Origin: Pseudomonas sp. PSB18
Lineage (GTDB): Bacteria > Pseudomonadota > Gammaproteobacteria > Pseudomonadales > Pseudomonadaceae
Length of the DNA: 64,000 nucleotides
NCBI RefSeq assembly: GCF_014596565.1
Contig: NZ_NOIN01000004.1
Span: forward strand, 551,421-615,420
Direction: 5' to 3'
Part shown: piece after piece, positions 26,537-35,368 of the stretch
Numbering within the stretch: position 1 is the stretch's first letter
How the letters are laid out: every line of letters starts with the position of its first letter
The notes under the pieces: generated by a model
Database searches by the model: none
Told to the model about the DNA's origin: nothing
What the model saw: the letters and a program-made list of their open reading frames with translations, nothing else
Position numbers and translations under genes: made by a program

Positions 26537-28756
26537 TTACAGCGCACCGAACTCGACCCGGATGGTCAACGCACCGGTGTTATCGCTCAAGCCAGCCCCG
26601 TATTTCCTGGTCAGGTCATCATTGATGCACAGTTGCAGCTCCCCTTGCTGGTTGCCCGGCACCTGCGCCAGATCTCCCACCAGGAACGGCGTGCCATTGT
26701 TGCCCACACGACCGATCAAGGCGCCTTCGGCAGCACCGGGCAAGGTATAGCTGCTGTAGTCGATGTGCCTCGAACCACCCTTCCCATCGACATTGCCGCC
26801 TTGCGGGCTGGCACACCATAGCCCGCTGACGTAGCGAACCAGGCGCGGCACCAACCCGTTGACCTGCACACCGGTGCCCTGCCAGGCGACGTTGGATTGG
26901 ACCTGCATCGTCACCGCCTTCAAGTCGTTGGCCACGGTGTCCCCGGCCTGGAACGACAACGCCGCGATGGTCAGGCTCGGATTCGAGGTCCCGCTGCTAG
27001 GAAAAACACCATCGCCCACCAGGAACAGATTCTTGTGATCCCAGCTGCGCTGGTCCTTGTCGACCACCGATTTGGCCGGGTCACTGCCCATGCGATAGGT
27101 GCCCATCAGGTGCCCGGCACCTTGGAAGCTCATAGGTTCGTTCCCGCAAATGAAGTTCCCTGGCGGAAGCGGTGCGGTCAGCTCTACGGCGCCAAGCAGC
27201 TCTTTGATAATGTGAGTGGCCAGCCGTTTTGCCTCCAGGAACCCCCTCTGGGTGTACTTGGACAATTCATAGTGGATTTCCGGCCGGGGAATACCGAGCA
27301 GGTCCTTGTACTCGGTCGACGGCACGATGTAGCACTTGGCGTTATCGGGATCGTCTTCCACCTGTTCCACCAGGAATGCGATGCGGAACTGCCGGATGAA
27401 AATGTCGTTGAGTTTTTGCACCAGCGCTGTTCCGAAAAGCGCTTCGGTAGGGGCTTTCGGATCTTGGTTCGGGTTCACCGGGTTGACGCCGTTGTTGTTC
27501 GTACCGTCGATGAAGTCGGCCACCGTGTTGTAGGGGTCGTTGGCCGGCCAGTTCCAGCCCTCGTTGCCGATTTCAATGCGCCATGCCGCTCGTTGGCTGC
27601 GAAAGGCACCGTCGCGCAAGCTCTCGATACCCGCGGTGGACAGGGGGCCGCGGTAGGGAAAAATCGCCTTGCCTTCAGGCATCAGGCCCCACGCCAGGTA
27701 GATCGGGTGATCGGCCAGGCTGCGTCCCACCTGACCGCTGCTGTTGGCCACGCCCTTGGGCCAGGCGGGCGTAGCGGAGTTGAGCAACAGCTTGGGGGTT
27801 TCGATGGCATGGGCGGCGATCACATAACGTTGGCCGAGGGCCACGCCAGTGCCGGTGACCGGTCCGTCACCCAACTGATACTGCATGAACTCCACACCGC
27901 TGACATTGTTGTCCGCGCCCACGGTCACTTTGCTCGCCACGGTTCGGTACAGCACCTTGACCTTGCCGGTGGCCAGGGCCTTGGTCATCGTCACGGTGGC
28001 GTCGTACTTGGCCTGGATCGGACAGATCGGAGTGCAATTGGTATTGCCGGCACACACCCGGCGCCCAGCATAGGGCTGGGAGTTACGCCCAGCGGGTGTC
28101 GGACTGACCACCAACGGCAAGCCATCGAAGGTCTGCCCCGTCACCGCCGTGACAAAACTGCCATCGACCAGCGACAACGGAATGCTGTGCATCGGAAAGG
28201 CGTAGCCTTCGGGAAAGGTGATGCCCAGGTACGCCTGGTCGGCGACGTTGGCCGAGACGCCGATTTCCGCCTCGGCCCGGCAGTAGGCGCTTTGCAGATC
28301 GTCATAGCCAATGGGCCAGTCTACTCCGACGTTGTACAAGGATTTCAGGCGAAAATCGTTCGGTACCATGCGCAGGCTCGTTCCGACCCAGTGCCAGGTG
28401 GTCCCGCCGCCCACTCGCTCATAGGTGCTGGTGAAAGGCATCGGGCCTTTCTGCACCAGGTAACTGACATCTGGATTTTCCCAGCCCAGGATCAGGTCGG
28501 CGATGGTCGCCCGCGGGGCGTTCTGCTTGGCCGGGTCACGGGGCGGGTCCAGGCTGGTGATCGGTGGATAGGGCGATTCCGGGGTTTTCAACGTGGTCGT
28601 GTAGAACCGTTCCAGGTATTGAGCCCGGTTGACCGGGATTTCCGGTCCCGACTCGAGCACCAGAACCTCCACCCCGGCCATGGCCAGTTGATAGGCGACA
28701 ATACTACCGGCCAGTCCGGCGCCCACGATCACCACTTCGGCTTGTTCAATAGTCAT
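26537..28756 (-). CDS. GMC-family FAD oxidoreductase with a C-terminal LecA-like lectin domain
   Basis: 739 residues. Residues 1-618 are a GMC flavoprotein: the dinucleotide fold VVIVGAGLAGS with Gly12/14/17, and the C-terminal GMC segment with AGHLMGTYRMG and the FAD-contact SNPSLTIAALSFQ. The last 121 residues (619-739, bases 26537-26902) are a separate beta-rich module that resembles P. aeruginosa LecA (PA-IL) over its whole length, including GALIGRVGNNGT and INDDLT...SDNTGALTIRV, matching GALVMKIGNSGT and YNDVPG...NNSGSFSVNIG. The LecA calcium Asp100 appears conserved; Tyr36 does not. The start overlaps the stop of the small-subunit gene (ATGA). The likely role is oxidation of a sugar or alcohol with electrons passed to the cytochrome encoded upstream. 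No own signal peptide is seen. Confidence 0.87.
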   Translation of the reverse strand: MTIEQAEVVIVGAGLAGSIVAYQLAMAGVEVLVLESGPEIPVNRAQYLERFYTTTLKTPESPYPPITSLDPPRDPAKQNAPRATIADLILGWENPDVSYLVQKGPMPFTSTYERVGGGTTWHWVGTSLRMVPNDFRLKSLYNVGVDWPIGYDDLQSAYCRAEAEIGVSANVADQAYLGITFPEGYAFPMHSIPLSLVDGSFVTAVTGQTFDGLPLVVSPTPAGRNSQPYAGRRVCAGNTNCTPICPIQAKYDATVTMTKALATGKVKVLYRTVASKVTVGADNNVSGVEFMQYQLGDGPVTGTGVALGQRYVIAAHAIETPKLLLNSATPAWPKGVANSSGQVGRSLADHPIYLAWGLMPEGKAIFPYRGPLSTAGIESLRDGAFRSQRAAWRIEIGNEGWNWPANDPYNTVADFIDGTNNNGVNPVNPNQDPKAPTEALFGTALVQKLNDIFIRQFRIAFLVEQVEDDPDNAKCYIVPSTEYKDLLGIPRPEIHYELSKYTQRGFLEAKRLATHIIKELLGAVELTAPLPPGNFICGNEPMSFQGAGHLMGTYRMGSDPAKSVVDKDQRSWDHKNLFLVGDGVFPSSGTSNPSLTIAALSFQAGDTVANDLKAVTMQVQSNVAWQGTGVQVNGLVPRLVRYVSGLWCASPQGGNVDGKGGSRHIDYSSYTLPGAAEGALIGRVGNNGTPFLVGDLAQVPGNQQGELQLCINDDLTRKYGAGLSDNTGALTIRVEFGAL

Positions 28757-29271
28757 GACCGGTCTCCTTGTTGGACATTGGAGGATGCGGTGGCGGGTAC
28801 GCCGGTCAAGTCTTCGAGGCTCGGCGGCTGTTCGTTCCAGTAGCCAAAGAACGATTCGCTGTAGCCCATTGGGTGAGCCTGGGCAGCTTTCCAGGCCCAG
28901 CTGTTGATATACGCCTGGTCGGACACCACCGCCGAGTCACCCTTTTTGTAATTCCCCGCGTCATACGGTTGGTACCAGACGCCCAGGAACCAGAGCTTCA
29001 TGATCGAACGCGCCGCCAGCACGGAGTCGGGGGTCGGTTGCGTGGTGACCAGCACCTGCTGGGCGATCTTGTCCGGGGGCACGTTGTCGGCCGCCAACGT
29101 GGCGTACTGCGCCAGCAACGGGTTGAGCACATCGGTGGTGATGCGTGGGGTGACGTAATCGAGAAACAGCGGCGGCAGACCTATCGGGTCGAGCTGCGGC
29201 GCCAAGCGCGCGATGGGAATACCGGTCAGGGCCGATGACAGGCCGACGAAATTGTCCAGGTCAGTGCTCAT
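28753..29271 (-). CDS. Small subunit of FAD-dependent dehydrogenase (sorbitol-dehydrogenase type, PF12318-like)
   Basis: 172 residues. The N-terminal pattern (LDNFVGLSSALTGIPIARLAP) and the C-terminal YINSWAWKAAQAHPMGYSESFFGYW resemble the small subunit of membrane-bound FAD sorbitol/fructose dehydrogenases, which chaperones the GMC subunit. No clear Tat signal is present, which is unusual because such subunits often carry one. The ATG at 29271 overlaps the cytochrome gene stop (29268), and its own stop overlaps the GMC start, so the three genes are translationally coupled. Upstream extension of the frame to 29811 would lie inside the cytochrome gene and is not used. Confidence 0.82.
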   Translation of the reverse strand: MSTDLDNFVGLSSALTGIPIARLAPQLDPIGLPPLFLDYVTPRITTDVLNPLLAQYATLAADNVPPDKIAQQVLVTTQPTPDSVLAARSIMKLWFLGVWYQPYDAGNYKKGDSAVVSDQAYINSWAWKAAQAHPMGYSESFFGYWNEQPPSLEDLTGVPATASSNVQQGDRS

Positions 29272-30632
29272 TGTTTGGCTCCTTGTCCGGAAGTGGACTG
29301 CGCGCGTTCGAGCAAATAAGTGAAGTCCGCGAAGCTGGTGCGCGGGGATTCGGTGACATGGGTGGCTGCGTTGCCATGACAGGCCATGCAACTGGAAGAC
29401 GCCTGGGGCGTGGTGCCCTGGACATAGGTTTCCAGCGTGGCGTTGGCCAGGAACGGTGGGGCGGGATTGCCCAGCGGGTTGGCGGCCGAAATCTGGCAGT
29501 TCGGTGGTGGCGTGGCGCTCGGCCACTGGGTGCTGATCAACTGATAGTTGGCCCAGACACTCTGCGGGTTGGCCGTGCGCAACAGGGCCTGGTAATGGGC
29601 GTTCAAGGTGTTGGTGGGCCCGGTCAGCGGCACTTCGCGCACGATCTGCGAGGGCGTCGCCTTGACGGCCGGGTTCCATGGTCGTGGCGGAGGCTGGTTG
29701 ACCGCATTGGTGCTGGCGGCGTTGTAGAACAGGTACGGGCCTTTGCGCTGCGCCACCGGTGTGGATTGCTCCGGCACGTTGTTCACGTGCTCGAAGGTCG
29801 ACCAGACCCACTGCGGCGCACTGGCGGTCTTATGGACGATATGCAAGCCCACCAGCCCGACCGATTGCGATGCGCACGACTCCTCGACGATCGGCCCGTG
29901 ACTCGGGTCGCTGTTGCCCGGCGTATAGACCAGCGCGTCGACCGTGTGGAAATCCTGCGGACGGTCGTTGGCGCCCAGCACCTTCCAGGATGCCTTCACC
30001 ATCACCGAACCGACCTGGCTCGTGTCGTTGGAGCCACAGCTGAACGCCACGGTGTTGGTCTTGTTCGCGGCAAAGAATTTCTGCTGGCCTTCGATGCTGT
30101 ACAGGCCGTTGTCGACGATCCCGTTGAACATCGATTGGTTGACCACGATTTCGTTGCGCGTATAAACGCCGTTCTGATCCACCAGCGGGCCGCTATCGAA
30201 GGGCTGGATAAACTCATCCAGCATGTCGGGAACCTTGCCCATCTGCTGCAGCAACCGTCCGGGCTTGAGCTGCTTGCACACTTCGGGAAGCGTCGCCGAC
30301 GCATCCCAGGGCAAGGGTGCCTGGCCCTTGGCGCGGAAAATCTGGTAGCTCTCTTTCCAGCTTTCCCAGACCGTGGCCCCATCCTGCTTGCCAATGGTGG
30401 TGCCGGTATTGGGATGGCCATTGTCCAGGGCCGGCCAGTTCAGGGCGATGAAGGTCTGCCAAGACAGTTCATCGAAATTGCCTTGCAGGCTGGATAGGGA
30501 GATGGGTTGGGTGGCCGTGACATCGAAAGGTATTTGCGGCGACAGCGAGGGGTCGGCGCTGGCGTACGGACATAGCAGAACGCTTAACAAGGCACAGCCC
30601 AGCGGGCCACGCCGACTGACTTCCATTCTCAT
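29268..30632 (-). CDS. Periplasmic c-type cytochrome-like protein of the dehydrogenase operon
   Basis: 454 residues with a Sec signal (MRMEVSRRGPLGCALLSVLL, cleavage near YASA-DPS). Only one haem c site is present, CMACH at residues 415-419, near the C-terminus. The long N-terminal part (about 30-400, with LSWQTFIALNWPAL and GLVGLHIVHKT) has no motif I know. The start is set by AAGGAG seven bases before the ATG at 30632; an ATG at 30650 lies upstream of that site. As first gene of the operon with the small and GMC subunits it should accept electrons from the flavin and pass them to the respiratory chain, in place of the tri-haem cytochrome of classical gluconate or sorbitol dehydrogenases. 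Confidence 0.83.
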   Translation of the reverse strand: MRMEVSRRGPLGCALLSVLLCPYASADPSLSPQIPFDVTATQPISLSSLQGNFDELSWQTFIALNWPALDNGHPNTGTTIGKQDGATVWESWKESYQIFRAKGQAPLPWDASATLPEVCKQLKPGRLLQQMGKVPDMLDEFIQPFDSGPLVDQNGVYTRNEIVVNQSMFNGIVDNGLYSIEGQQKFFAANKTNTVAFSCGSNDTSQVGSVMVKASWKVLGANDRPQDFHTVDALVYTPGNSDPSHGPIVEESCASQSVGLVGLHIVHKTASAPQWVWSTFEHVNNVPEQSTPVAQRKGPYLFYNAASTNAVNQPPPRPWNPAVKATPSQIVREVPLTGPTNTLNAHYQALLRTANPQSVWANYQLISTQWPSATPPPNCQISAANPLGNPAPPFLANATLETYVQGTTPQASSSCMACHGNAATHVTESPRTSFADFTYLLERAQSTSGQGAKQ

Positions 30633-30814
30633 GCTTGATCTCCTTGGCATCAGGACGCCAGAAGATCACACCGGTCCGTCATGGACTCTCACTGCCTCCT
30701 GGCACGTCAGAGTCTAGGTAGGGTTTTATGCAAGAAGAGCGGCGGACGTAGAACCAATCGAAGCAAAGCCGGACGGCGTTATTCGGATTAAAGAGCGCCG
30801 TCATGGAGGACGCC

Positions 30815-30887
30815 ATCGCGAGCAGGCTCGCTCCCACAAGGACTTCAGGGAGACCACGATCCCTGTGGGAGCGAGCCTGCTCGCGAT
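30815..30887. repeat. REPIN
   Basis: Arms 30815-30838 and 30864-30887 form a perfect inverted repeat of the ATCGCGAGCAGGCTCGCTCC type. It lies between cysA (3' end) and the cytochrome promoter region and is 11 bp from the cysA stop. Confidence 0.9.
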
Positions 30888-30897
30888 GCTTTTGATC

Positions 30898-31887
30898 CTA
30901 GAGGCTGGCGACCTTCTGCCAGACCTTCGGCTTGAAGAACAACGTCTCGCCCTTCGCCAGTCCCACAAGGCTGTCGTGGTCCTTCACCACTTCGGCCTCG
31001 ATCAGTTCACTCTGGCCTTCCACCTTCAAGGTCACCCGGGTCGTGGCGCCCAGCGGACGGATGTCGCGCACCTCGGCGGCATGGTGGTCCTCCAGCTCCG
31101 AACGCGACAGCGAGACTTCATGGGGACGGAACAGCACGTGCCGATCTTCACCCAGGTGCAGGCGGTTCGAGTCGCCCAGGAAGTGATACACGAAATCACT
31201 GGCCGGGTTTTCATACACATCGCCCGGCGAGCCGATCTGCTCGATCACGCCCTTGTTCATCACCACGATGCGGTCGGCGACTTCCATCGCTTCTTCCTGG
31301 TCGTGGGTCACGAACACCGAGGTCAGGTTGATGTCCTCGTGCAGCCGCGCCAGCCAGCGGCGCAATTCCTTGCGGACCTTGGCGTCGAGGGCGCCGAACG
31401 GTTCGTCCAGCAGCAACACCTTGGGTTCTACCGCCAGGGCGCGGGCCAGGGCGATACGCTGGCGCTGGCCGCCGGAGAGTTGCTCGGGGTAACGGTCGGC
31501 AAGCCAGTCCAGTTGCACCATGTTCAGCAACTCGTGAACCTTGGTCGCGATCTGGCTCTCGCTCGGGCGCTGGCCCTTGGGTTTCATGCGCAGGCCGAAG
31601 GCGACGTTGTCGAACACAGTCATGTGGCGGAACAAGGCGTAGTGCTGGAACACGAAGCCGACGTTGCGATCGCGCACGTCGTGGCCGGACACATCCTCGC
31701 CGTGGAACACGATGCTGCCCCGATCCGGGGTTTCCAGGCCGGCGATGATTCGCAGCAAGGTGGTCTTGCCGCAACCCGACGGACCGAGCAGCGCCACCAG
31801 CTCACCGCTCTGGATGTCCAGGCTGATGTCGTCCAGGGCTCTGAAGGCGTTGAAATTCTTGCTGACATTACGGACTTCGATCGACAT
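30898..31887 (-). CDS. cysA: Sulfate/thiosulfate ABC transporter ATP-binding protein
   Basis: 329 residues. Walker [10 protein letters not shown] (about 38-46), signature LSGGQRQR, Walker [13 protein letters not shown], switch His in [15 protein letters not shown], and a C-terminal TOBE regulatory domain (from about 240). It powers sulfate and thiosulfate import together with CysT and CysW and the binding protein Sbp. The gene is the last of the oscA-sbp-cysT-cysW-cysA series, beginning 3 bp after the cysW stop. The order equals PA0284-PA0280 in P. aeruginosa. Confidence 0.97.
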   Translation of the reverse strand: MSIEVRNVSKNFNAFRALDDISLDIQSGELVALLGPSGCGKTTLLRIIAGLETPDRGSIVFHGEDVSGHDVRDRNVGFVFQHYALFRHMTVFDNVAFGLRMKPKGQRPSESQIATKVHELLNMVQLDWLADRYPEQLSGGQRQRIALARALAVEPKVLLLDEPFGALDAKVRKELRRWLARLHEDINLTSVFVTHDQEEAMEVADRIVVMNKGVIEQIGSPGDVYENPASDFVYHFLGDSNRLHLGEDRHVLFRPHEVSLSRSELEDHHAAEVRDIRPLGATTRVTLKVEGQSELIEAEVVKDHDSLVGLAKGETLFFKPKVWQKVASL

Positions 31888-31890
31888 GAC

Positions 31891-32760
31891 TTATTCCTCC
31901 GCGGCGCTGGCGCGCAGGCGGTTGATTCGGTTTTCGCTCCACTGCTTGAGCAGCAGGATGAAGAGCGCCAGGATCAGCAACAGGCTCGCCACGGCGAACG
32001 CGGCCACGTGGTTGTATTCGTTGTAGAGGATCTCGACGTGCAGCGGCAGAGTGTTGGTCACCCCACGAATGTGGCCGGACACCACCGACACCGCGCCGAA
32101 CTCGCCCATGGCCCGGGCGGTACACAGCACCACGCCATAGATCAGCCCCCACTTGATGTTCGGCACGGTGACGTGCCAGAACATCTGCCAGCCATTGGCC
32201 CCCAGCAGGCGCGCGGCTTCTTCTTCCTGGGTTCCCTGTTCCTGCATCAGCGGGATCAGCTCACGGGCCACGAACGGCACCGTGACGAAAATCGTCGCCA
32301 GCACGATGCCCGGCAGCGCAAACACGATCTGGATATCGTGGTCCGCCAGCCACGGCCCGAACAGGCCCTGGGCACCGAACATCAGCACGTAGACCAGGCC
32401 CGCGATCACCGGCGAGACCGAGAACGGCAGGTCGATCAGGGTCACCAGCATGCTCTTGCCACGGAACGAATACTTGCTTACGCACCACGCGGCGCTGACC
32501 CCGAACACCAGGTTCAGCGGCACCGAAATCAGCACCGCGATCACCGTGAGCTTCAGGGCCGACAGCGCGTCGGGTTCGAAGATCGCGGTAAAGAACGCCC
32601 CCAGGCCGAGCTTCAGGCCCTGGGACACCACGATGAACAGCGGCAACAGCAGGAACAGCGCAAAGAACAACCAGCCAAAGCCGATCAGGATCAGCCGCGA
32701 CCTCGCGCTGCCGCGACGGGCGGCGTTGGTGGAGGCTGCGGAAATAGACGATTGGGACAT
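31891..32760 (-). CDS. cysW: Sulfate ABC transporter permease CysW
   Basis: 289 residues, six membrane segments and the permease EAA loop ([22 protein letters not shown]) that docks on CysA. N-terminal cytoplasmic Ser/Arg-rich extension of about 20 residues. It pairs with CysT to form the channel. It sits 12 bp after cysT and 3 bp before cysA, so the three genes are one transcription unit. Confidence 0.96.
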   Translation of the reverse strand: MSQSSISAASTNAARRGSARSRLILIGFGWLFFALFLLLPLFIVVSQGLKLGLGAFFTAIFEPDALSALKLTVIAVLISVPLNLVFGVSAAWCVSKYSFRGKSMLVTLIDLPFSVSPVIAGLVYVLMFGAQGLFGPWLADHDIQIVFALPGIVLATIFVTVPFVARELIPLMQEQGTQEEEAARLLGANGWQMFWHVTVPNIKWGLIYGVVLCTARAMGEFGAVSVVSGHIRGVTNTLPLHVEILYNEYNHVAAFAVASLLLILALFILLLKQWSENRINRLRASAAEE

Positions 32761-32772
32761 GTTCGCGCCTCC

Positions 32773-33591
32773 TTATGGGGTTTCGATGCGCCGCTGCAGC
32801 AAGTTGATCAGCAGCAATAGGACGAAGGAAACCACCAGCATCAGCACGCCGATGGAGGTGGCGCCGGTGTAGTCGTATTGGTCGAGCTTGACCATGATCA
32901 ATAGCGGCAGGATCTCGGTTTTCATCGGCATGTTGCCGGCGATGAAAATCACCGAACCGTACTCGCCCACGCCTCGGGCAAACGCCAGGGCGAAACCGGT
33001 CAGCCAGGCCGGCAACAACGCCGGCATCAGGATATGGCGGAACACCTGCCACGGCTTGGCGCCGAGGCAGGCGGCGGCCTCTTCGACCTCACGGGGGATA
33101 TCCGCCAGCACCGGCTGCACCGTGCGCACCACGAACGGCAGCGTCACGAAGGTCAGCGCCAGGGTGATACCCAGTGGGGTATAGGCGATCTTGAACCCCA
33201 GGTCGGTGGCGAACTGGCCCACCAGCCCGGTTGGTGCATACAACGCCGTCAAGGCGATACCGGCCACGGCGGTGGGCAGGGCGAACGGCAGGTCGATCAT
33301 CGCGTCGATGATCTTGCGACCAGGGAAGGTATACCGCACCAGCACCCAGGCCAGCAGCGTACCGATCACGCCGTTGATGATCGCGGCGCACAGCGCGGTA
33401 CCGAAACTGAGCTTCAAGGCAGCCAGCACCCGCGGCGCCGAAATGATCGTCCAGAACTGCTCCCAGGTGAGCTGGGCGGCATGCACGAACATCGCCGCCA
33501 GCGGTATGAGCACAATCAGACTGAGGTACACCAGGGTGTAGCCCAGCGTCAGCCCGAAGCCGGGTATGACGGGGGAGATGCGACGCGACAT
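32773..33591 (-). CDS. cysT: Sulfate ABC transporter permease CysT (CysU)
   Basis: 272 residues from the ATG at 33591 (MSRRISPVIPGFG). Six membrane segments and an EAA loop (EVEEAAACLGAKPWQVFRHILMP). The frame is open further upstream to 33642, but those codons run into the REPIN and are not family sequence. Partner of CysW. A REPIN occupies the gap between sbp and this gene. Confidence 0.95.
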   Translation of the reverse strand: MSRRISPVIPGFGLTLGYTLVYLSLIVLIPLAAMFVHAAQLTWEQFWTIISAPRVLAALKLSFGTALCAAIINGVIGTLLAWVLVRYTFPGRKIIDAMIDLPFALPTAVAGIALTALYAPTGLVGQFATDLGFKIAYTPLGITLALTFVTLPFVVRTVQPVLADIPREVEEAAACLGAKPWQVFRHILMPALLPAWLTGFALAFARGVGEYGSVIFIAGNMPMKTEILPLLIMVKLDQYDYTGATSIGVLMLVVSFVLLLLINLLQRRIETP

Positions 33592-33614
33592 AAAAGTCCT
33601 TGGTTGAAAACACG

Positions 33615-33717
33615 CTGTGGGAGCAAAACCGGGTGGGAGCAAGGCTTGCCCGCGATGGAGGCGACTCGGTTTCTAAAGGACCGCATCGCCTTCATCGCGG
33701 GCAAGCCGTGCTCCCAC
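33615..33717. repeat. REPIN between sbp and cysT
   Basis: Arms 33633-33656 (GTGGGAGCAAGGCTTGCCCG plus CGAT) and 33694-33717, one mismatch, preceded by CTGTGGGAGCAAAACC. It is of the same subtype as the copy inside mgoA. The sbp-cysT gap is 176 bp in an otherwise tight operon. Confidence 0.9.
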
Positions 33718-33767
33718 AAAATCCCCTTGCCACAGATTCAATGTTCGGTTTTTCAGATCAGCCCAGC

Positions 33768-34781
33768 TTACTGCGCCTGATAGATCTGGTCGAACACACC
33801 GCCATCGTTGAAGAATTTCGGCTGGGCGGTTTTCCAGCCGCCGAAGTCCTTCTCGATGGTCACCAGCTCCAGTTTCGGGAACTGCCGGGCGTACTTGGCG
33901 GCCACGTCCTTGTCCCGCGGACGATAGAAGTTCTTCGCGGCGATTTCCTGTCCGGCCGGGCTGTACAGATGTTTGAGATAAGCCTCGGCGATCTCCAGGT
34001 TGCCTTTCTTCTCGGCGTTCTTGTCCACCACCGCCACCGGCGGTTCAGCGAGGATCGACAACGACGGGACGACGATATCGAATTTGTCGGCTCCACCTTC
34101 CTCTTTCAGCGCCAGGAAGGCTTCGTTTTCCCAGGCCAGCAATACATCACCCTGACCGTTGTTGACGAAAGTAATGGTCGAACCACGGGCGCCGGTGTCG
34201 AGGATCGGCACGTGCTTGAACAGCGCTTGCACATACTCCTTGGCCTTGGCCTCGTCCCCCCCATTGGCCTTGAGGCCGTAGGCCCAGGCCGCGAGGAAGT
34301 TCCAGCGCGCACCGCCAGAGGTCTTCGGGTTCGGGGTGATGACCGAGACGTCATTTTTGATCAGGTCGCCCCAGTCCTTGATGCCCTTGGGGTTGCCCTT
34401 GCGCACCAGGAACACGATGGTGGAGGTATAAGGTGTGCTGGCGTCCGGCAGGCGTTGCTGCCAGTCCACCGGCAGGGTTTTGCCCAGTTTGGCGATTTCA
34501 TCGATGTCGCCGGCCAGGGCCAGGGTCACGACGTCGGCGCGCAGCCCATCGATCACCGCCCGGCCTTGCTTGCCCGAACCACCGTGGGATTGTTGGATCT
34601 TCACGCTGTCGTCCGGATGCGCCTGTTTCCAGAAACTGACGAATTCAGCGTTGTAATCCTGGTACAGCTCGCGGGTCGGGTCATAGGAGACGTTGAGCAG
34701 TTCATAATCCTTCGCGACGGCGGAACCTGCGAAAACAGCGCTGGCCAGGGCGGCCAAGGCATAACGGCGAATCGACGACAT
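33768..34781 (-). CDS. sbp: Periplasmic sulfate-binding protein
   Basis: 337 residues from the ATG at 34781, preceded by GGAGC. A Sec signal ([23 protein letters not shown]) is cleaved before [21 protein letters not shown], the canonical start of mature Sbp. The [14 protein letters not shown] and WENEAF segments belong to the sulfate site. It delivers sulfate to CysTWA. It is the second gene of the oscA operon and is flanked on both sides by REPINs. Confidence 0.97.
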   Translation of the reverse strand: MSSIRRYALAALASAVFAGSAVAKDYELLNVSYDPTRELYQDYNAEFVSFWKQAHPDDSVKIQQSHGGSGKQGRAVIDGLRADVVTLALAGDIDEIAKLGKTLPVDWQQRLPDASTPYTSTIVFLVRKGNPKGIKDWGDLIKNDVSVITPNPKTSGGARWNFLAAWAYGLKANGGDEAKAKEYVQALFKHVPILDTGARGSTITFVNNGQGDVLLAWENEAFLALKEEGGADKFDIVVPSLSILAEPPVAVVDKNAEKKGNLEIAEAYLKHLYSPAGQEIAAKNFYRPRDKDVAAKYARQFPKLELVTIEKDFGGWKTAQPKFFNDGGVFDQIYQAQ

Positions 34782-34851
34782 GGTGAAAGCTCCTGGAATT
34801 CTGGTTTTTCTTATGGCTTTAAAATCGTGAGGCCTGAAAAAATCGAAACGC

Positions 34852-34938
34852 TGTGGGAGCAAAGCTTGCTCGCGACGAAAGCGATGCGGTCCATCAGAAA
34901 TCGAGGCGCCTGCTTCGCGAGCAAGCTTTGCTCCCACA
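34852..34938. repeat. REPIN between oscA and sbp
   Basis: Arms 34852-34875 and 34915-34938 (TGTGGGAGCAAAGCTTGCTC plus GCGA) are perfect complements. The subtype has GCAAAGCTTGC rather than GCGAGCCTGC. It lies 12 bp downstream of oscA. Confidence 0.9.
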
Positions 34939-34949
34939 GCCACAATGTT

Positions 34950-35132
34950 TCAGCCCGGCTTATGGCTCGGCTGCTGCAGACGGAATTTTTCCTTACGTTC
35001 GATCTGTACCACCTGGGCGTTGTGCACAGTGATTTCCACCGCGCCAAAACGCAGATCGCGCAATGCGCTCTGGATCTCGCGCAAGATGCTTGCTTCGTCC
35101 TGGCCGTCAACGCTACGTAGGGATGCGCTCAT
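34950..35132 (-). CDS. oscA: OscA, small sulfur-starvation protein (DUF2292)
   Basis: 60 residues of the YezD/DUF2292 family. The core ([33 protein letters not shown]) is diagnostic. OscA is needed for use of organosulfur compounds and for chromate tolerance in Pseudomonas, and is always upstream of sbp. It is the first gene of the sulfate operon. A perfect AT-rich dyad at 35210-35234 lies 78 bp upstream. Confidence 0.93.
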   Translation of the reverse strand: MSASLRSVDGQDEASILREIQSALRDLRFGAVEITVHNAQVVQIERKEKFRLQQPSHKPG

Positions 35133-35209
35133 GCTGCTGCTCCTTGAATGAGTGCCCGGCAGTGGTCGGCACTGCCTGGGGCGTGGAGCAATACTAGATA
35201 AGCCTGGAT

Positions 35210-35234
35210 ATTCTTAAAAAGACTATTTAAGAAT
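35210..35234 (-). promoter_or_regulatory. Candidate CysB operator upstream of oscA
   Basis: ATTCTTAAA, 7 bp, TTTAAGAAT: a perfect 9-bp AT-rich dyad in an otherwise GC-rich genome, 78 bp upstream of oscA. CysB is a LysR-type activator of sulfur genes that binds AT-rich sites near -35 to -80. The assignment is by position and composition only. Confidence 0.45.
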
Positions 35235-35267
35235 TTTTATATAACTAAAAACACCACCGACAAACCC

Positions 35268-35355
35268 TGTGGGAGCGAGCCTGCTCGCGATAGCGGTGGG
35301 ACAGTCAACATTTTTGTCTCTGGCAGGCCGCATCGCGAGCAGGCTCGCTCCCACA
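35268..35355. repeat. REPIN upstream of oscA
   Basis: Arms 35268-35291 and 35332-35355 are perfect complements of the TGTGGGAGCGAGCCTGCTCG type. It is 14 bp from the stop of the GGDEF-EAL gene and is followed by a T-run, so it can terminate minus-strand transcription from that gene. Confidence 0.9.
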
Positions 35356-35368
35356 GGTTTTTTTGTTG

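Noticed and set aside
26897..28843. 648-residue frame antisense to the GMC gene
   Set aside because: Shadow with no motif; the GMC gene is supported by its FAD fold and operon overlaps.
30865..32820. 651-residue frame antisense to cysA and cysW
   Set aside because: His/Gln-rich composition typical of antisense GC-rich frames, and it would cut across two clear ABC genes.
33592..33642. Longer cysT start at 33642
   Set aside because: The extra codons run into the REPIN between sbp and cysT and are not conserved permease sequence.
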